Assembly (NCBI GenBank): GCA_013399305.1
Contig: VXAI01000015.1
Location: forward strand, 6,069,044 to 6,133,043
Direction of reading: 5' to 3'
DNA length: 64,000 nt
DNA from: Rostratula benghalensis
Lineage: Eukaryota; Chordata; Aves; Charadriiformes; Rostratulidae
Made by a program: the position numbers and the translations under genes. The notes beneath the pieces are model-generated. The model was given only the letters and a program-made list of their open reading frames with translations. It was not told the origin of the DNA and searched no databases. Positions 12,901-27,900 of this stretch are shown here, one piece after another; positions within the stretch are counted from its first letter, which is position 1, and each line of letters starts with the position of its first letter.

Positions 12901-15900
12901 ACACAACAAAGCAGATGATTCTGAATCCAGTAACACTCAGAAGAGTGATAATGCAGATTCTTGCTCAAGTATTGACTGATTTCAATGGAATACTTATGTC
13001 ACAACAAGATTAACAGACCACAGCCTCCTATTTTGTGCTATGTGTGATCTAAAATGATCTTAGAGGCAGTTCAAGAACCATTCAAACCAATGGACTGCAG
13101 AATTCTATGACAAAAAAGGACAAGCTTGTTAAAAAAAAACACCTATGCCACTGCTAATCAATTTTCCTGGACAGGCAAACCAAGTGACACTTTCCATTCC
13201 TTCAACAGATCTGCTCACTTAGTCTACCATAGTTCACTTTATTTTAGAAGAGAAAACTGCATGGGCCACGTTAAATTAATGGGGCAATGTGGTGGTTAGA
13301 CAAGTCTGCAGTCTGACTGCAAGACACAAGTGCAACAACTGTAATATTGCTGCTGCAAACTAGTTGCTATAGTAATAGTCAGTGACTATTAAAAACTTAC
13401 AGAAATTACTCACCAATGCTTTGTCTGCTTCATTAATCAGCCTGTCATGGAAAACCCTCAGGCACTCATTTCTCCAAACTCTCACCATCTGGGTCACTGT
13501 TGGAAACCTACATTAACATTGAAATATCAGACTGCACCAAATGAGCTGACGTGATTCCTAAAGCCATATGGTTAATAACACTGACCAAAGTCTGGATTGC
13601 CTTTTTTAACTCTTTTTGATTTTGTTCTTGTCATAAGGACAAAAAATTAATTTTTTGCTTTGGATATCTTATTTAAGAAAGACTAACACATCAGCGTTTG
13701 TCATCATGAGTAGGACAGGATAGGATAGGATGGGATAGGATAGGATAGGATAGGATAGGATAGGATAGGATAGGATAGGATAGGATAGGATAGGATAGGA
13801 TAGGATAGGATAGGATAGGATAGGATATTTCAGTTGGAAGTGACTTACAACAAACATCTAGTCCAAATGCCTGACTGTTTTATTAAGGGCATTGTCCAAA
13901 TGCCTCTTAAACACAACAGGTTTGGCACATTGACCACCTCTGTAGGAAGCTGTTCCTGTGTTTGACCCCACTCTCGGTAAAGAAATGCTTCCTAATGTCC
14001 ATTTTAAACCTCTCCTGGCACAGCTTTGAACTGTTCCTACACATCCTGTCACTGGATACCTGGGAGAATTACCTCATTTCCACCCAGATTCATCCAATAT
14101 AAATAGGTTTAGGATCACTGCAGGCAATTTTTCTATTCTTACCTCTCTGGAGTTGTAAGAATAAGTCCATTATACACCCTGGAGAGATCCCGCAGGTTAA
14201 AAATGTAATGGAATTTGGAAGGAGTAGGGGGTAGGTCACGAATAATCTTTTTATAAAGCTCCAAAGTACAGACAGTAATCTTGTCAGAGATGGCTGATAC
14301 AGACTCATTAAACATCTGAAAACATGAGAAAGAAAAAGGGTTTTCATGAGCCTGCCCAGAGAGAACTCGACACTATCAAACATACTCTGCCTTCCAGTTG
14401 TTAACCCTGCTTGGCATATTTCAAATAACTGAGGGAAAATGTTTTCAGAAATTCTTATTCCTGTGTAATATGAACATTCTGTAGTTAAATGTTTTGGGCA
14501 GGACCCACCTTCACTCCCAGACCTGCATGGTACTAAAGACGCCAAAACGTCATGACCTGGATTTCTACAGCACTCCCATATAAGAAAAAATAAACTGCTC
14601 TTTTCTTATATAATGTTGCAGTTTACTTACTAATAATGCAGGCTACCACATTGTATTACGTTTTCACTGTCATTCAGGAATGAGTTTGCTGACTTTTGTG
14701 TGTTTGTTTACAGGAACTGTACATAACTGTAACCAAATGGTTCACAGGTTTCAACCTATGAAAAGCACAGGATTTTATAAATTATCTGCTAACTTGAAAG
14801 TATACATATTACTTAAGAATTTATGAAAGCAATGCAAACTCATCTCCTGAGAAAGATAAGATGATGGAAAAAGTTCACATGAGGTTCTAAACAAGAAATG
14901 AAAAACTGGTAGCAGAAGATGTCAGTTCTTGTGATAACACAGAAATAAATATCTATTTAAAAATAATAAACCTGTTGAACAATCCTTTAAAACCAGACAA
15001 ATTACCGCAGTGTGGCCTTTCAGGATGGAGGCATAGATCAAATGCAGTGATTGCTCAGAAGGAAAAGGTATGTTAAAAACACTGAAGAGTGAGATGAATC
15101 GAGGGTCAACTTCATTCCGACCTCCTCCAGCCTTCCCCATGGCAGCAATAAAATCCAGGTCTCGAAGAAGTTTACAGTTCATCTCCTTACCACGGTCATA
15201 CAAGAAACCTTTTTCTAGCAGAAGCTTCAACAAAGCAATGGGTTGTTGTGTGCCGTACTCATCAACCTTTGTAACACAAAAGAGTAAAGTTCTTTAGAGC
15301 ACGGGACATGAGCATGCCACTTACTGCTATAAATGTGGAAATACTGGGCTCCATACTCAGGAGAACATTACAAAGACTAAGTGACACTTTGTAAAGCTCT
15401 AGCACAAATTGTGAATATTCATTCCAATGTCTCCTATGGGAGAAGTGCCTCTTCTCTGAGATAAACTAAATGCACAAATGCTCTTTTGCCCTATTTGTAC
15501 AGAGGAAGGGATGGTTTCTATAGTACACAACCTGCAACCAGTATCAGGCCATAGAGACATGATTTTAACAGCAGAAAGAAATGATCTAACAGGATCTCAC
15601 TTATATATAAGACAAACAATGTAACAGACAGAAACACTCCCTACTGTGCCCAAGTCAAACTCTTCTAAAGATCTTAAGCTGAAATCCATTATGGACTCAC
15701 CATGAATCTCCTTAACTTGTGATTCATTAGAACTGTGTATGAAGGAACCACACCAGTGCCACCCCAAATATTTCTATACTACCTTGCAAACTTTTGGCAG
15801 CTTACCCTTGGCATATTCATGTCATCCATGAAAACAATGAGGCGTTTTCCCATAGGAGGGCCATACGTGTCTTTAGTTCGTTTCTCTACATTTGTCTCTA

Positions 15901-18900
15901 GGTTTCTCTGAATGTCCATTGATGTTGTACGAGAAGAAAAGTTAATTACTAGCAGCAGCTGCAGAGAGGAGTAAATGGATAAGAATGGATTTTTACCCAT
16001 TTTTTTTAAACTATAACATTAGAAAATACTCTTTATATTAGACTGTCAGACATACAGGAAACACTTCTCCGGTTCATTTATTCCCTTGAATTACAGATGA
16101 CAAAGAAAAGTAATCCCATTCTTAGCACTTTGGTAACACATATTTACTTTATAAAATTGAATCTGTACATGGTCAAACAGAACAAAACATCATTGATCCT
16201 GAAGGATTCTCAGACCATTCACACACTCTGAGTCTGAGCTTGCAGTTATATTACCAAAGTCAGTATTACTACCCACAGACTCAAGCTTCACAATGCAAAT
16301 TTAACACAAGGACAAAGGACAAAAACGCAGCTTTAAAAACAAGGCAAAATGCCTCATACATACATTAAGGTCTTTGTTCAGATTGCTTAGGAAGTTTTGT
16401 GTAGTTGCTGTTTTAGATGTACCCGATTCACCTACAAGTATAACTGGGTGTTTTATTTTTACCATCTGTTCTAGTAACCAAGTAGTGCGTGTTGTATCCA
16501 CTGTAGGCACTGAAAAAGATCATGGATAACAGGTTAAATTAACATGCAGTACAGTGAGGGGATTTATATTTATAGAACAGTGCTGGATCAGACTCTCAAG
16601 GTATTAACATACCGTTGCAGAAAGACATAATCTGAAATATCAACTCACTGACAACACTGAAAGAAAATTTTAATTGCTCAACTATCTCTTTTCAGCTTTT
16701 ACTATTGGGATCTTTTCTCCTATAGATACATTAAAAAAGAAGTTATCTGCCATGTAGGAGGGTCATGGACTAATTAAGCTCCATTTAATCCCTCTTTCAA
16801 GGATATAATCAGGATTAATTTGGATCATACGCATTCTCCCAGAACTCTACGGAGATGAATTTTGTTCTGTGAATAGCCTGCCATTCAGAGCAACTTTAGA
16901 GATTATAAAATTATCGCTTGTGTCAGTGAAGTTAACCTATGCTTGCTGAAGTATTACTATAAAGTAACCTGCATTAATCTGTCATTAACTGTGAAAAGCA
17001 CCATTATACAAGGCTCAAAGTAACAACCAATAACAGCTTTAAGAGTGTAAATTTTACCTACCAAGCGCCTGAACCACGCAGCTGACATTTTTCCTAGAGT
17101 TTCTGGTAATGCAGACTGTGACTCTTTTGCTATTCTGCCTTGCAAAAGGGATTGTTAGCTCCTATTAAACAACCTTTTCATCCTTTGCTCATTTCTTTAT
17201 TACACAGTGCTGTAAATATCAAGTCTATTTCTGCTGAGATACTATGACAAGAACATTGAATAAATTGGTTGTGCTATCACACGAAACTGAACGTGAGTAG
17301 ATGACCTTCAGTACAGAAAGAGGATGTCTCATGTTGTTCCATGCATTCAGTGGTGACACACTATAAATTAAAGACATATCATCACTATATTTTATTTTAC
17401 ACTCACCTAGGATGTCAAGAAATTTCACTTCAGGCTTATGAATATATTCAGGAACAAGTTTCATCCAAGGTACCCATTTTTGTTTCAATGCATCAAAATG
17501 AAAGTCATACAAAGTTGGCAGCTGACCTGCAAATAATTAAACAGCTGGAGGTTTTCTACAACACTGTAATATTTTGTAAGAAAATAATTTGTTTGACATG
17601 AAAGTTAAGGGTAGGATTCTGGACCAAGATGGGCAACTGCATTCTGTTCACTTGTCATTTAACCCAATAAGACATCAACCAAAAGTCTCCTAGACCAGCA
17701 CTTGGATCATACTACTGCTTTTTAAGCACTGTCCACTGGCTTTCCTTTCACTGTTCACTGTTCTGTGAGGACAGACCAGCAGATGAGAGTCATCTAACAT
17801 CAGTATCACTATGTGGTTTTCAGTGATAGTCCTTCAGACAGTACAGATAGCTGGAAGGAAGAACAATATTCTGCCTTCATGGACACTAACATTTTTCTAA
17901 TATAATCCATCGGATTCAGATTAAATTACGACAAGATCCTACCTGGCAGCTCCCCTGGTTTAGCCAGGATGTCATCGTCACGAACGACAGACATGCAGGA
18001 AATACGCTTAACATTTTCATCAAATTTAATTCTCCCAGTGTCAAGAAGAGCAGCACCTAAGGAGGAATACAAAGCTTCCAAGAAAAAGCACTCCAGAACA
18101 TCAGGATCACAAGGCTGTACTGTAAGTAGAGCTTTCAGCATCATTGTCAACTGCACCACCTGTTGTAAAACAAGACAAAACTGTAAATAAACTTAGTATG
18201 TTTTCAGCTGTCTGAGTGTTTGCTGATCTTTTGTCCTTATAGATGTATCTCCTGATATGAGTATCAATGACAGTAGAAGAGCACACTTAGGAACTGACTG
18301 TTTCTTTTACCTCTTGGTGCTTGTCACTAGTAAACTGGCATTTCAGCATGGACTCTACACCTGTACTTTCTTTGGGAGGTTTTAACTCCCTCTATCGTTC
18401 CATTTCTTTTTTGATAAACTTACTCAACCTTTGCACTTTATTCCTTACCATATTTAAATCTGTTTGAGGAACAATGGTCTTCAGCCTTTCTTCATTTCTG
18501 CCATCCACAATTCCCTCTACAATCATATCAATAAGGTAGGGCACATATTTTTCAAAGAGATAATTCAATTCATTTCTCTCTTGCTGAGGAACAAAAAGGA
18601 CAATAAATCAACACACGGAAACTTAGCAGCCGATTTTTGACAGCAAAACTTCCCTTCAGTACCTGGCAGACCAAGTAGAATTGTTCTTGCAGGAACCACT
18701 TCTACCAAAGAGAGGGCACAGTCACATGAAGAAATGTGACACTGTTACATGGCCTGGATTTTCAGCAGGTTAGGATCTGCATTCATCAGATGCTAGCAAC
18801 TAACCTGTCTTACTTCAGCCCCCTGAGGACTTGAGTTTTTAATATAAATGTAACAAACAAGGACCTAAGCAATCTCACTGTTAAGTCTCCTGGTATCAGG

Positions 18901-21900
18901 TAAACTGATTTCTTGGTTCTCCACTTTTCAGAAATGACCAGAAGTTAGAAAAGCTACGAACTCTTCAGCCCTCTGCTGCAGGCCTAGCAATTAGATTTGT
19001 CAGAAAACCAGGCTGCTTTTACAAAGTTGTTTTTTTACAGCTGTCAAATGTTCAGTATTTAATACAGATACTCTCTGAATAAGTGCAAAAATTCCCACCT
19101 CATTTTCTCTTTCTTGGACCCACTTCTGCCAGTAGGGCTTGTATTTCAGATTTTTAGGATCTACAAAGACCATTCCACATCGGGATACTGTGGCAGGAGA
19201 TGCATACTGTAAGTCACCAACCTGTGAAATAATCATACAAGACAATCATGCATTTAAACAAAGAATAGCTACAGTAACTGTTTTTCAGGCTTTATAGACC
19301 CATCTGTATCTAACCCTTCCCATGTATTAAATGGTACAGTCATTATTTACCTCAAACAACAAAGCACAATGTGGCTGAAGTCTAATGCGTTCCCCATTTG
19401 CCAGGGTCAATAACTTGTTGTCATCCATGACAGAATTCATGTTTTCAACCCAGAGAGCATCCACATCTCCATCAAACAGAATGTACCTGTGGATACAGGA
19501 GCCAAGGGGTACTGATGAGTCTCTGATTTTACTAACATAATTCAGAATTCACATGTGCCATCAATTGTGTCAGAGTCAGTCCCCGTGTTTTGAAGCCTCC
19601 CTTTCGTTTTTGATAATGGCATAGTTTCCACCCATCTCTCTGAGGCTGGAAACTCAAAGAAGACAGAAAAACCTCTAGACACTTCCAATTTATTCAGCAT
19701 TTTGCTTTCTTATTTTTAATAGTCCAGCATCAAATATATAAAATAAAATANNNNNNNNNNNNNNNNNNNNTAAAATAAAATAAAATAAAATAAAATAAAA
19801 TAAAATAAAATAAAATAAAATAAAATAAAATAAAATATTGATGCAAATCAGTATCAAAAAATCATTACAATGATTTCTAGCTGTCTACCTTCGCTCTTTC
19901 TTGTCAGTGGGTCTGTTGATATCCCGAAAAATGTTTGACAGGACTCCATCCGTCCAGTCTCGTGTGGTAGGGTCAAGAATCCCATACAGCTCAATCACAC
20001 TCATAGCTTTAGGGTTCAACGTGTAAAGCTTTGTCAGTAATCCCAGCCTAGAGATACAGCAAGAAAACCAATATTAAAATGACAGGATACCATCTCATAT
20101 TAGCCCAAGCAAATATTATGATCAGCTATTGATCTTCTCAAGACTACACAGGGCTGAATAACAGAGCCCATTTGACAACCTGATTTCCATGTATCAAGTT
20201 CTATACTCACTTGTTTTGGGCCTGGCACAAAGCATTAATGACAACTGACTTGCCACCTCCAGTAGGTCCAACAACCATTGTAGTATGACGAGTTAACATT
20301 GTCTCATACATCTGAACTACTTTATCCACCTGAAAAATAAATATTGATTCAACAGACTGCTGTCCATAATTCTTCCATGGACAAGACCAGCAGCTGGTCT
20401 ATATCGGTTGAGCTTTCCTCAAGTCGCTTCAGAGTGCACCAATGCATATCCAGCCTAATGTCTACAATAAAAATACAAGCAATTAACATTTTTTATACCT
20501 GGTCTGGTAAAACAACATAACCCCCTTCTTCCAGCGCTTGTTCTACAGCATCATTAAAATTAGGATAGCGGACTCGAGGGCAATCCAGGCCAGGAAACAG
20601 GTCAGAGATTAGGCCAAGGAAGAGAGGTACATCCTCAAACACAAATTTAGGAAGATTCATATCTCGTAGAGCTCTCATCAGTACAAGTTCCTAGATAAAA
20701 CATAGCAGAAACAATCTTTACCAAACAGCTAACTGATTATCTTAAATGTAGAAACTTCAAACACCTCTGAAAACATTGCCTTATCACTTTGAGACAGCTT
20801 TGAGAATGTTTTCTTGGCATCAGTTACTAATGGAAAAAAAGGTTTTCGTAAGGATTAAGCAAACCAATAGCTAAGAATAACACACTGCCTTCTTCTACCA
20901 TATTAACCAAATGCCAAATGGCTGGAGTGGCCCCCACAACACACAACAGCTTCCCTGGTTTGAAAAGACAAATAAAACCAGTGCCCCTATTTCCAACACA
21001 GACAAACTACAGCAGATGTGTAAACATATCCTCTTCCTAATGCAAAAGACGATCTGTCCGGGATAACTAAGTGCCAGATCTACCTCGCTGAGGTCTGCTG
21101 ATCCTCTCTTCAGTTCTCCAGCCATCACCAACACTGACTTAAGGGCTCGCAGTCCAAAATCATAATGATGTTGTTTAGAAAGTTGTTCCTTTGCCAGCTT
21201 GTATAGCACTGTCATCTTTTTGGCAAGTTTCTGTTTAAGTTACAGAATCATGAATGTGTAAGTAGCAACCAAACACTGGCCATGCATACATGGTGGGTAA
21301 CTGGGTATGGGCAGCAGTAAAATTTTGTTACCTTTGCCATAAGGAACCCTTCAGAAAAGAGCATGATTTCACAGATTTGCTGAAGATCTGGTACAATAAC
21401 AACCACAGGCCTGAACAAAGCTTTTACAGACTCAGGGAGCTCAGTCCGTCCAGCATAGCCAGGATTCATTGTAATAAAAATGCCCATTCGGCTGTCAAGT
21501 GTAATTTCCTGTCCTTCAAACTGAAGATGTAAGAAAACATTAGAACCATGTGTATTTGGAATTGAAAAAATAGTACTATTTGCCCCAAGAGAAAACCACT
21601 AACACTGGGCCACCTACTTAGGACAACATGCTAAAATATTTAATTTTAAGTAGTCATCCAGATACAATCATCCCACTATTTGTATCTTGCATATAAGACA
21701 CAAATCATCAAGACATTTCATACTCCTTGATCAAATTTTCTGTCTGAGGGTTTCGAATTTCAACAAACATGAGTAAATACAGCCTCACAACCCACATCTA
21801 GTTAAGTTACTCCGCTCCTTCACTACTACTATGCTGTTACACCATTTGCTTACTATTATCCTATTTATCTTACTTTTATCCCACTTCACAAAGGAAGAAC

Positions 21901-24900
21901 CTAGAAAAGGATTAGGAAATGAGCAAGGGGTTAACATCTCTGAAACTGAGAGTTTGAAATCTTCAATCATAAATTAATTACAGAAGCATCATTTAATGAT
22001 AGGGATCAAACTCTGAATCTTGGCCACAAAATCAAGATCAGCCTTCACAATTACTATTTTTTTTAATTTTTACCTGAAATGTTTTCAACTGATTCATTAA
22101 AGCATTTCGAATAGTCTGAATCTGAGAAGAAATGACTGAAAGCACAGAAGCATCAATACGATTGAATTCATCAAAGCACCCCCATGCTCCACACTGGGCG
22201 AGACCAGAGAAAATTTTACCAACTGCCTAATAAGAACAACAAGAAAAACATCTCATCAATGAATATATAAAACATTCAGCATCAGCAAATTTTGGAGTAC
22301 GCTAAAATTCTTAGTGATTGGGTAAAACCTCTGGATTTTTCCATATGCAGGAGCTAGCAATCTGTCATAACATCTTGCAATAATTACTTGCCAAGTGCAG
22401 ATTGCCTAAGAGGAGCTTAAACACATACTATCTAGTCACTGCTCCCCTGCTTTAAATGCACCTGAAATTACTTAAAGAATTTATTCAAAACAGACTTTTT
22501 TTTACTATTTTTTTCATAATTGATCAGCTTGACATCTCTAAGGAAGGCACATATTCACAAGTTCAAAATACATCCTTATTGTGGGCATTGAAAAAAGAGT
22601 AGTAACTGGCACTTTATCAGAGAACACAAATCCTTAACCCTTACTTTGAAATCCATGCCTTCTCCGCAGTTGGTCACTACACACAGCAAGCCCAGTGCTT
22701 TGGCCAAATCCTTCGTTGTTTCCGTTTTCCCCGTACCTGCTGGTCCTGCTGGTGCTCCTCCCAAAAACATTGATAAAGCCTTTGGAGACAGCCCAAAAAA
22801 CAAAGCAAAGCATGGGTTACACTTATATTAGGTTGGTAGCAAAATCAGAAATGAACCCTTGGGTACAAAAAGAATTAGATTTTATCTGTGAATGCATTCT
22901 GTATTGGTTTTGATGCAATCAGGTTAGAAGGACAGCACAATTGTTTTCAAACATATTGGCCTTCGCATTGGCGTCTAGGAGATAACAGAAAGGGGCAATA
23001 AAACAACTGTGACGGCCTAGAAGTGTATTTTAAAAGGGTTTGTTAGTAAAAATCTCCTTGAACTCACCTGGGTGAGTGTCAGATAAATACGATCCGTAAG
23101 CGGGGTGATCACAAGACGTCCATTCAGACCCATATACTCATAACCATAAGCAAACGTGCCTGTGCACTGCCGCACGTGGAGTTCATCTGGCTCTCGGTCC
23201 CAGTAAAAACGCAGCTGGCTTTCCCATTCAAACTCCTGGGCCTGCAGAATGCTACACAAGAGAGACTTGGTCACATGAGGTAAAAGGATGGAAATGCAAT
23301 TTATCCAATTTGTATTTTTACAATAGGTTGGGGGGTGGGGTTTTACCTGTCTCTTACGAATGTATCAACAATGTCTCTGGCATGAACATCAATAATGAGA
23401 ACAGTGTTGTATTTTTTCCTGTCATTTTTGCTCAGAGGCATTGTAATGCGGGTAACCAACTCATCAATTTGCCTATGCATTTTTTTAGCATAAAGCTTCA
23501 TTGCCTGTTTTTCTCCCTTCTTCACTTTCCGAAAGACATCTTCAACCTCCCAAGTCCACCACACCTGATTAGCAGCCAGCACCATCATGCCTTGGAAGAG
23601 TAACATCCAATCAACTCTATGGAAAATACATACAGTGAGGGAGTCTGAGTGACTGCTTATTCTAACTGAAGTAAAATGAAAAAAAAAAAACCCAAAACAT
23701 TCCTCCTATTTCTCAAACAACTACAACATGAGCCAAAGTTTACAGAGACGTACAGAATTCTATCAAGGTATGCGGTAGTATTTCAAAAGCCTAGGAAATG
23801 CTCTGATAGAAAAGCTGCCTATTCCATGTGTAAAGATTGCCAAGTAGAATTCATAGTGAGCAAAACATACTGTGCACACAGCAGTAAAAGTAAAATCTCA
23901 GGACTTAGGAATTTACATACAATAGGTAACAGCTAAAACACTGCATATGCATGTATTCATATCCTTCCACATACAGAAATACCAGCTAAATTGTGTAAAA
24001 ACAAAAAAATTAAGTCTTTATTTTTCTGTATCGTTACAGGCTCAGAGTACCATACAAAGTATTTATGTTATCCCTGACACTGATTATTTCACCTGCTTCT
24101 GTCTTCACAGTATCGAAAAATAGCTTCCTTCGTAAGAAGTCTGTTTGTTCGCCTCATTTCTTCTAGCACTGCTGTCATCCAAGTCTCCACTCTGCCTTCT
24201 GCAGCTACAGCCTGACGGAACTCCATCACCTCCCCCTCAGCTGATATCATGGCTGTTGCAATTTTCTTATCACCATCACCATCCTGAAACCTCAGGGAGG
24301 TTATGTTATCATACATCTGAAATGCACCAACAAAGAAACTCAATGGCATTTTAGAAACAAATGTTCAGAGATTTAAGTGTATCTAACCCCCATTTAATCT
24401 TGAAAGAAGATTTCCGTGGCCTCTCCTCTAAGACAAATGGATGTGACTGTAAGTAATGGAGTAAAAATGCTGAGAGCTCAGCAGCCCAACTGCAGAGTAA
24501 AGAAGCAGATGATCTGGCCCAAATTACATTGATTTTCTTTCATAGAAAATAAAGATCTATCAGGAGCTACAGGAAAGTTCTTCAGTGATTGATCACTTTG
24601 GTGTATCTTGAATGTTCCTCTACCAGAGTTCCTCTACTGGCCAGTATGAGAGTCAGGAGAGACTATCAGATTCAATTTGGTTACTCAGAAGCTTCTTCAA
24701 GATGCTGCCAGCATGCTCTCTATATACAATAAATATTAGTGCACCCTTAACAGCACACACAGTATAGTCTGTTAAACTTTTTAAAGGACCTAAAAGCACA
24801 AGGCACTGTGGAAAGCCAGCCACTGTACCTTTATCATGTGTTCCTGGACACAAAGTGGGTTACTGCTGCCAAGGATACTAAGCAACTCCTCATCAGATAT

Positions 24901-27900
24901 AAAGAAAAATCTTGGGAAAGCATTTCGCTTGGAATCCAAATAATCATTCAAGCTTTTCTGACATTTCTCCAGTACATCATTTATATGATGGAGGTCTGAC
25001 AGACGATTTGGGGCTTCACATGATTTTTTTATTGTTGGTTCTTTTACAGTTTCCTCCATTATCTATACAGGGAGAAAAGGAAGTTTAGAAATACTGAATA
25101 GCAATGAACTATACTAAATTATATTTAACTAGTGATAAAGCACACAAGCAGCACAAGCAGCATAGGTTCTTACAAAGTGAATTAGTTTTAAATATGCAGT
25201 GCTGTATGAAAACATGAAGAGAGTATGCTTTCAAAGCTGAGAGCATGGAAATACTACTGTAAAAACAAGTGTAAGCAAGAGAAGTCTGTATCCTAAATTA
25301 GGCAAGCATAAGCATATACCTGACCTTGCTCCTGTACACAGTGGTACTTCCAGTGAAAGACAAACATAGCATTTCAGAATCACAGTACTGTCTCACTTTT
25401 GAAGATGGGAAAAAAGTAAGCCATATTCATAACTGGGAGTATGTGGACAGTATGGGAATTGCCATGGCATTATGCTCGTAAAGCCTTTTTAGCATGTATG
25501 TAGGTTCTCAACCTATAGAAACACATCTAAGCTTCTTTTTATCCTAGTAAATTTTAAAAGTGTATCCAATGAAAGCAAAAGGGGATTCTGCCTTCCCAGT
25601 ACTGCCAACCAGAGATCACACCTCTGCTCAGCTCAGCTGAATCAGGAGAAATCTTCTGCGTATGACAGATGTGAAGTAAAACAACAGAGATCCTGAGTTC
25701 CCCAATTCCATACTAAATTCATTATAACACACCAGTCTCAGAGATACAATTTACATAGAATACCACAGCTAAGTATGAAACTAGAAGTAAAATGCACTAA
25801 ATAATTATGCTGATAATAAGTCAAGTCAGTCACTTGCCTTTTTAAAAGTCCTGTCTACACTGTCAAATATTTTGGCTTCCTCTGGAAGCTGTGATCTGAT
25901 ATCTCCACCAATGAAGATGCTCTCCAGATACATCCATTTTCTCTGAACCACCATCCAGATCTAAGACACAAATGTTACCATCAAATAATAATAAAAAAAA
26001 AACAATAGAAAGCCCCAATTATAAATAATAAATATTAATTATTTAGTCCAGTACTTTCCTCCCTACCTCAATGACTTCACCAATCAATGACAGAGTTTTT
26101 TCCCAGTGGTGAACAGTTGAAAGGAAAGGACCCACAAATCGACTGCTTAAAACACTCTGAAGATTGACATTGTTGTCATCAAGGGTCTCTAAAATTTCAT
26201 CTACAGATCCCAGAATAAAGCCTCGCTTCTCAGTGCCTTTGAAGTACGTTTGTACAGTGAATTTCAGGTGTTCCCATGTCTCTGCTATCTCCTTCACACC
26301 CTGCATGTGAGCATAAAAAGGCACATGTTTTAGTCTTCAAAAACTAGAGAACTATAATCATAGCACAAAAATTAAATTAATTAATCCAGAAAATTCAGGT
26401 CAAACTTGCTTATTGTAATAACAGAAATCCAACGTACTGTTGCCAAAGCTAAGACAGAATTCTGTGTCATGTGGTAGCTTATTAACAGAGCTATTGCTCT
26501 TGGTTGCCATCTGTTACAGTATGGCAGCTCCCTGAAGATGGCAGAACTTGCTGTGATGCCAATACAAAAATTTAAAATAAAACATAGACTGCTGTCATCT
26601 ATGTTCTTCTAGTTTTATTATGATTTTTTTGTATTACCTTCTCAATGCTAAGTTCCTTAACAGCAGTTCCCACAATTTCACTGATAATGTGTGAGTGTCT
26701 GTGAAGTTCCATAGCAAACATATTCTCCAAAGTGAATGTTTCTGGTGCCATTTCAAAGCTTGTTCCTGTTTTCTCCATAAGATCTTGCCAATGCCTATTT
26801 TAAATTGATACATCAACAATTGTACCAATCACTATGATACAGTAAAAATGAAAAGAAATGTAATTTAGTATCTAATAATGAAACCACGTTTAGTGCTCTA
26901 CTGTTTAAACAAAAATTTTGAATACGTAAAGTATCCCAGTCATTGTAGTCACTGCATCATAATACAGAATTTCATCAAGCAGAAAGTGAAGTTTCAAGCT
27001 GCAGGACTTGGCATGACCCCTGTAACTGAAATTAAAAATTCTAACGAAACAAACAAAATCTTCCTATATATTCAAAAAGGATTTAAGTAAACCAAAGCAA
27101 ACCTTTCTCTTAAAGCTTCATTTTTCAAATCAAGCAACAAAGGAATGGAGTCTCGAAATGCCTTCATTTTTGTTTCCAAGTGGTAGGATACTGGCATGCT
27201 GCGGACCTGTTTGGGCAGCTTTCGAAGGGCTTTAAGAAATCCTTCGATTCCTTCCTGAAGAACCTGGACATTGAGGTTTATCCAGAGTGTCTGAGACCAT
27301 TCCTTTTTAGCTGCCTGGGAACAAGATGATCAGGAGGACAAAAGTCATGTTTCCTTTTAGTTCTGACAAAAAAAAAAATAAAAATCTTTCCACTGCAGTA
27401 GGATCTACAGACCATAGTCAGGATGCAGATGTAATTGCATTAACATTTTATAAACAGAGAATGAGATAGGTTCATGTCCAAGACAGATTCATAGCCAAAC
27501 ACAACCAGATGTATAAGAAATACTTAAAAGGAAATATGGTGAACAGGAAAAGCATCCTTAAGAGTATATTTTACAGGGCATTTTAATTATTAAAAAATTG
27601 TTAAGAGCCTGAGATCCCCACTGTCCCCTGCATACATACTATTCCCAAAAGTAGTTCCACTGAAATGATCAGGAGACTTTTCAGTAAAATGCCACTTAAA
27701 AATTATTTGGGGTGGGAGGGGCATGTTCCTATCAGATAAGAGTATATGTTTGGTTCATTATGGAGGCCTTGTTAGTCCTGTACTAACATCATTAAAACCG
27801 TTTCACTGTCACAGTCAATTACAGGTCACAGCTTATTTCATGTGAAGGCCTAGAACAGAGTTGATAATAACTAGAGGACAATGCAGCATCTTCTTCTCTC

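Noticed and set aside
13669..13857. Minus-strand open frame made of repeated YPILS units
   Set aside because: It is a translation of the TAGGA microsatellite, with no start context or conserved flank.
20765..20826. Possible extra exon between DNAH10 exons 36 and 37
   Set aside because: It has an acceptor-like end, but the incoming phase gives an immediate TAA, and exons 36 and 37 already join to give the expected sequence.
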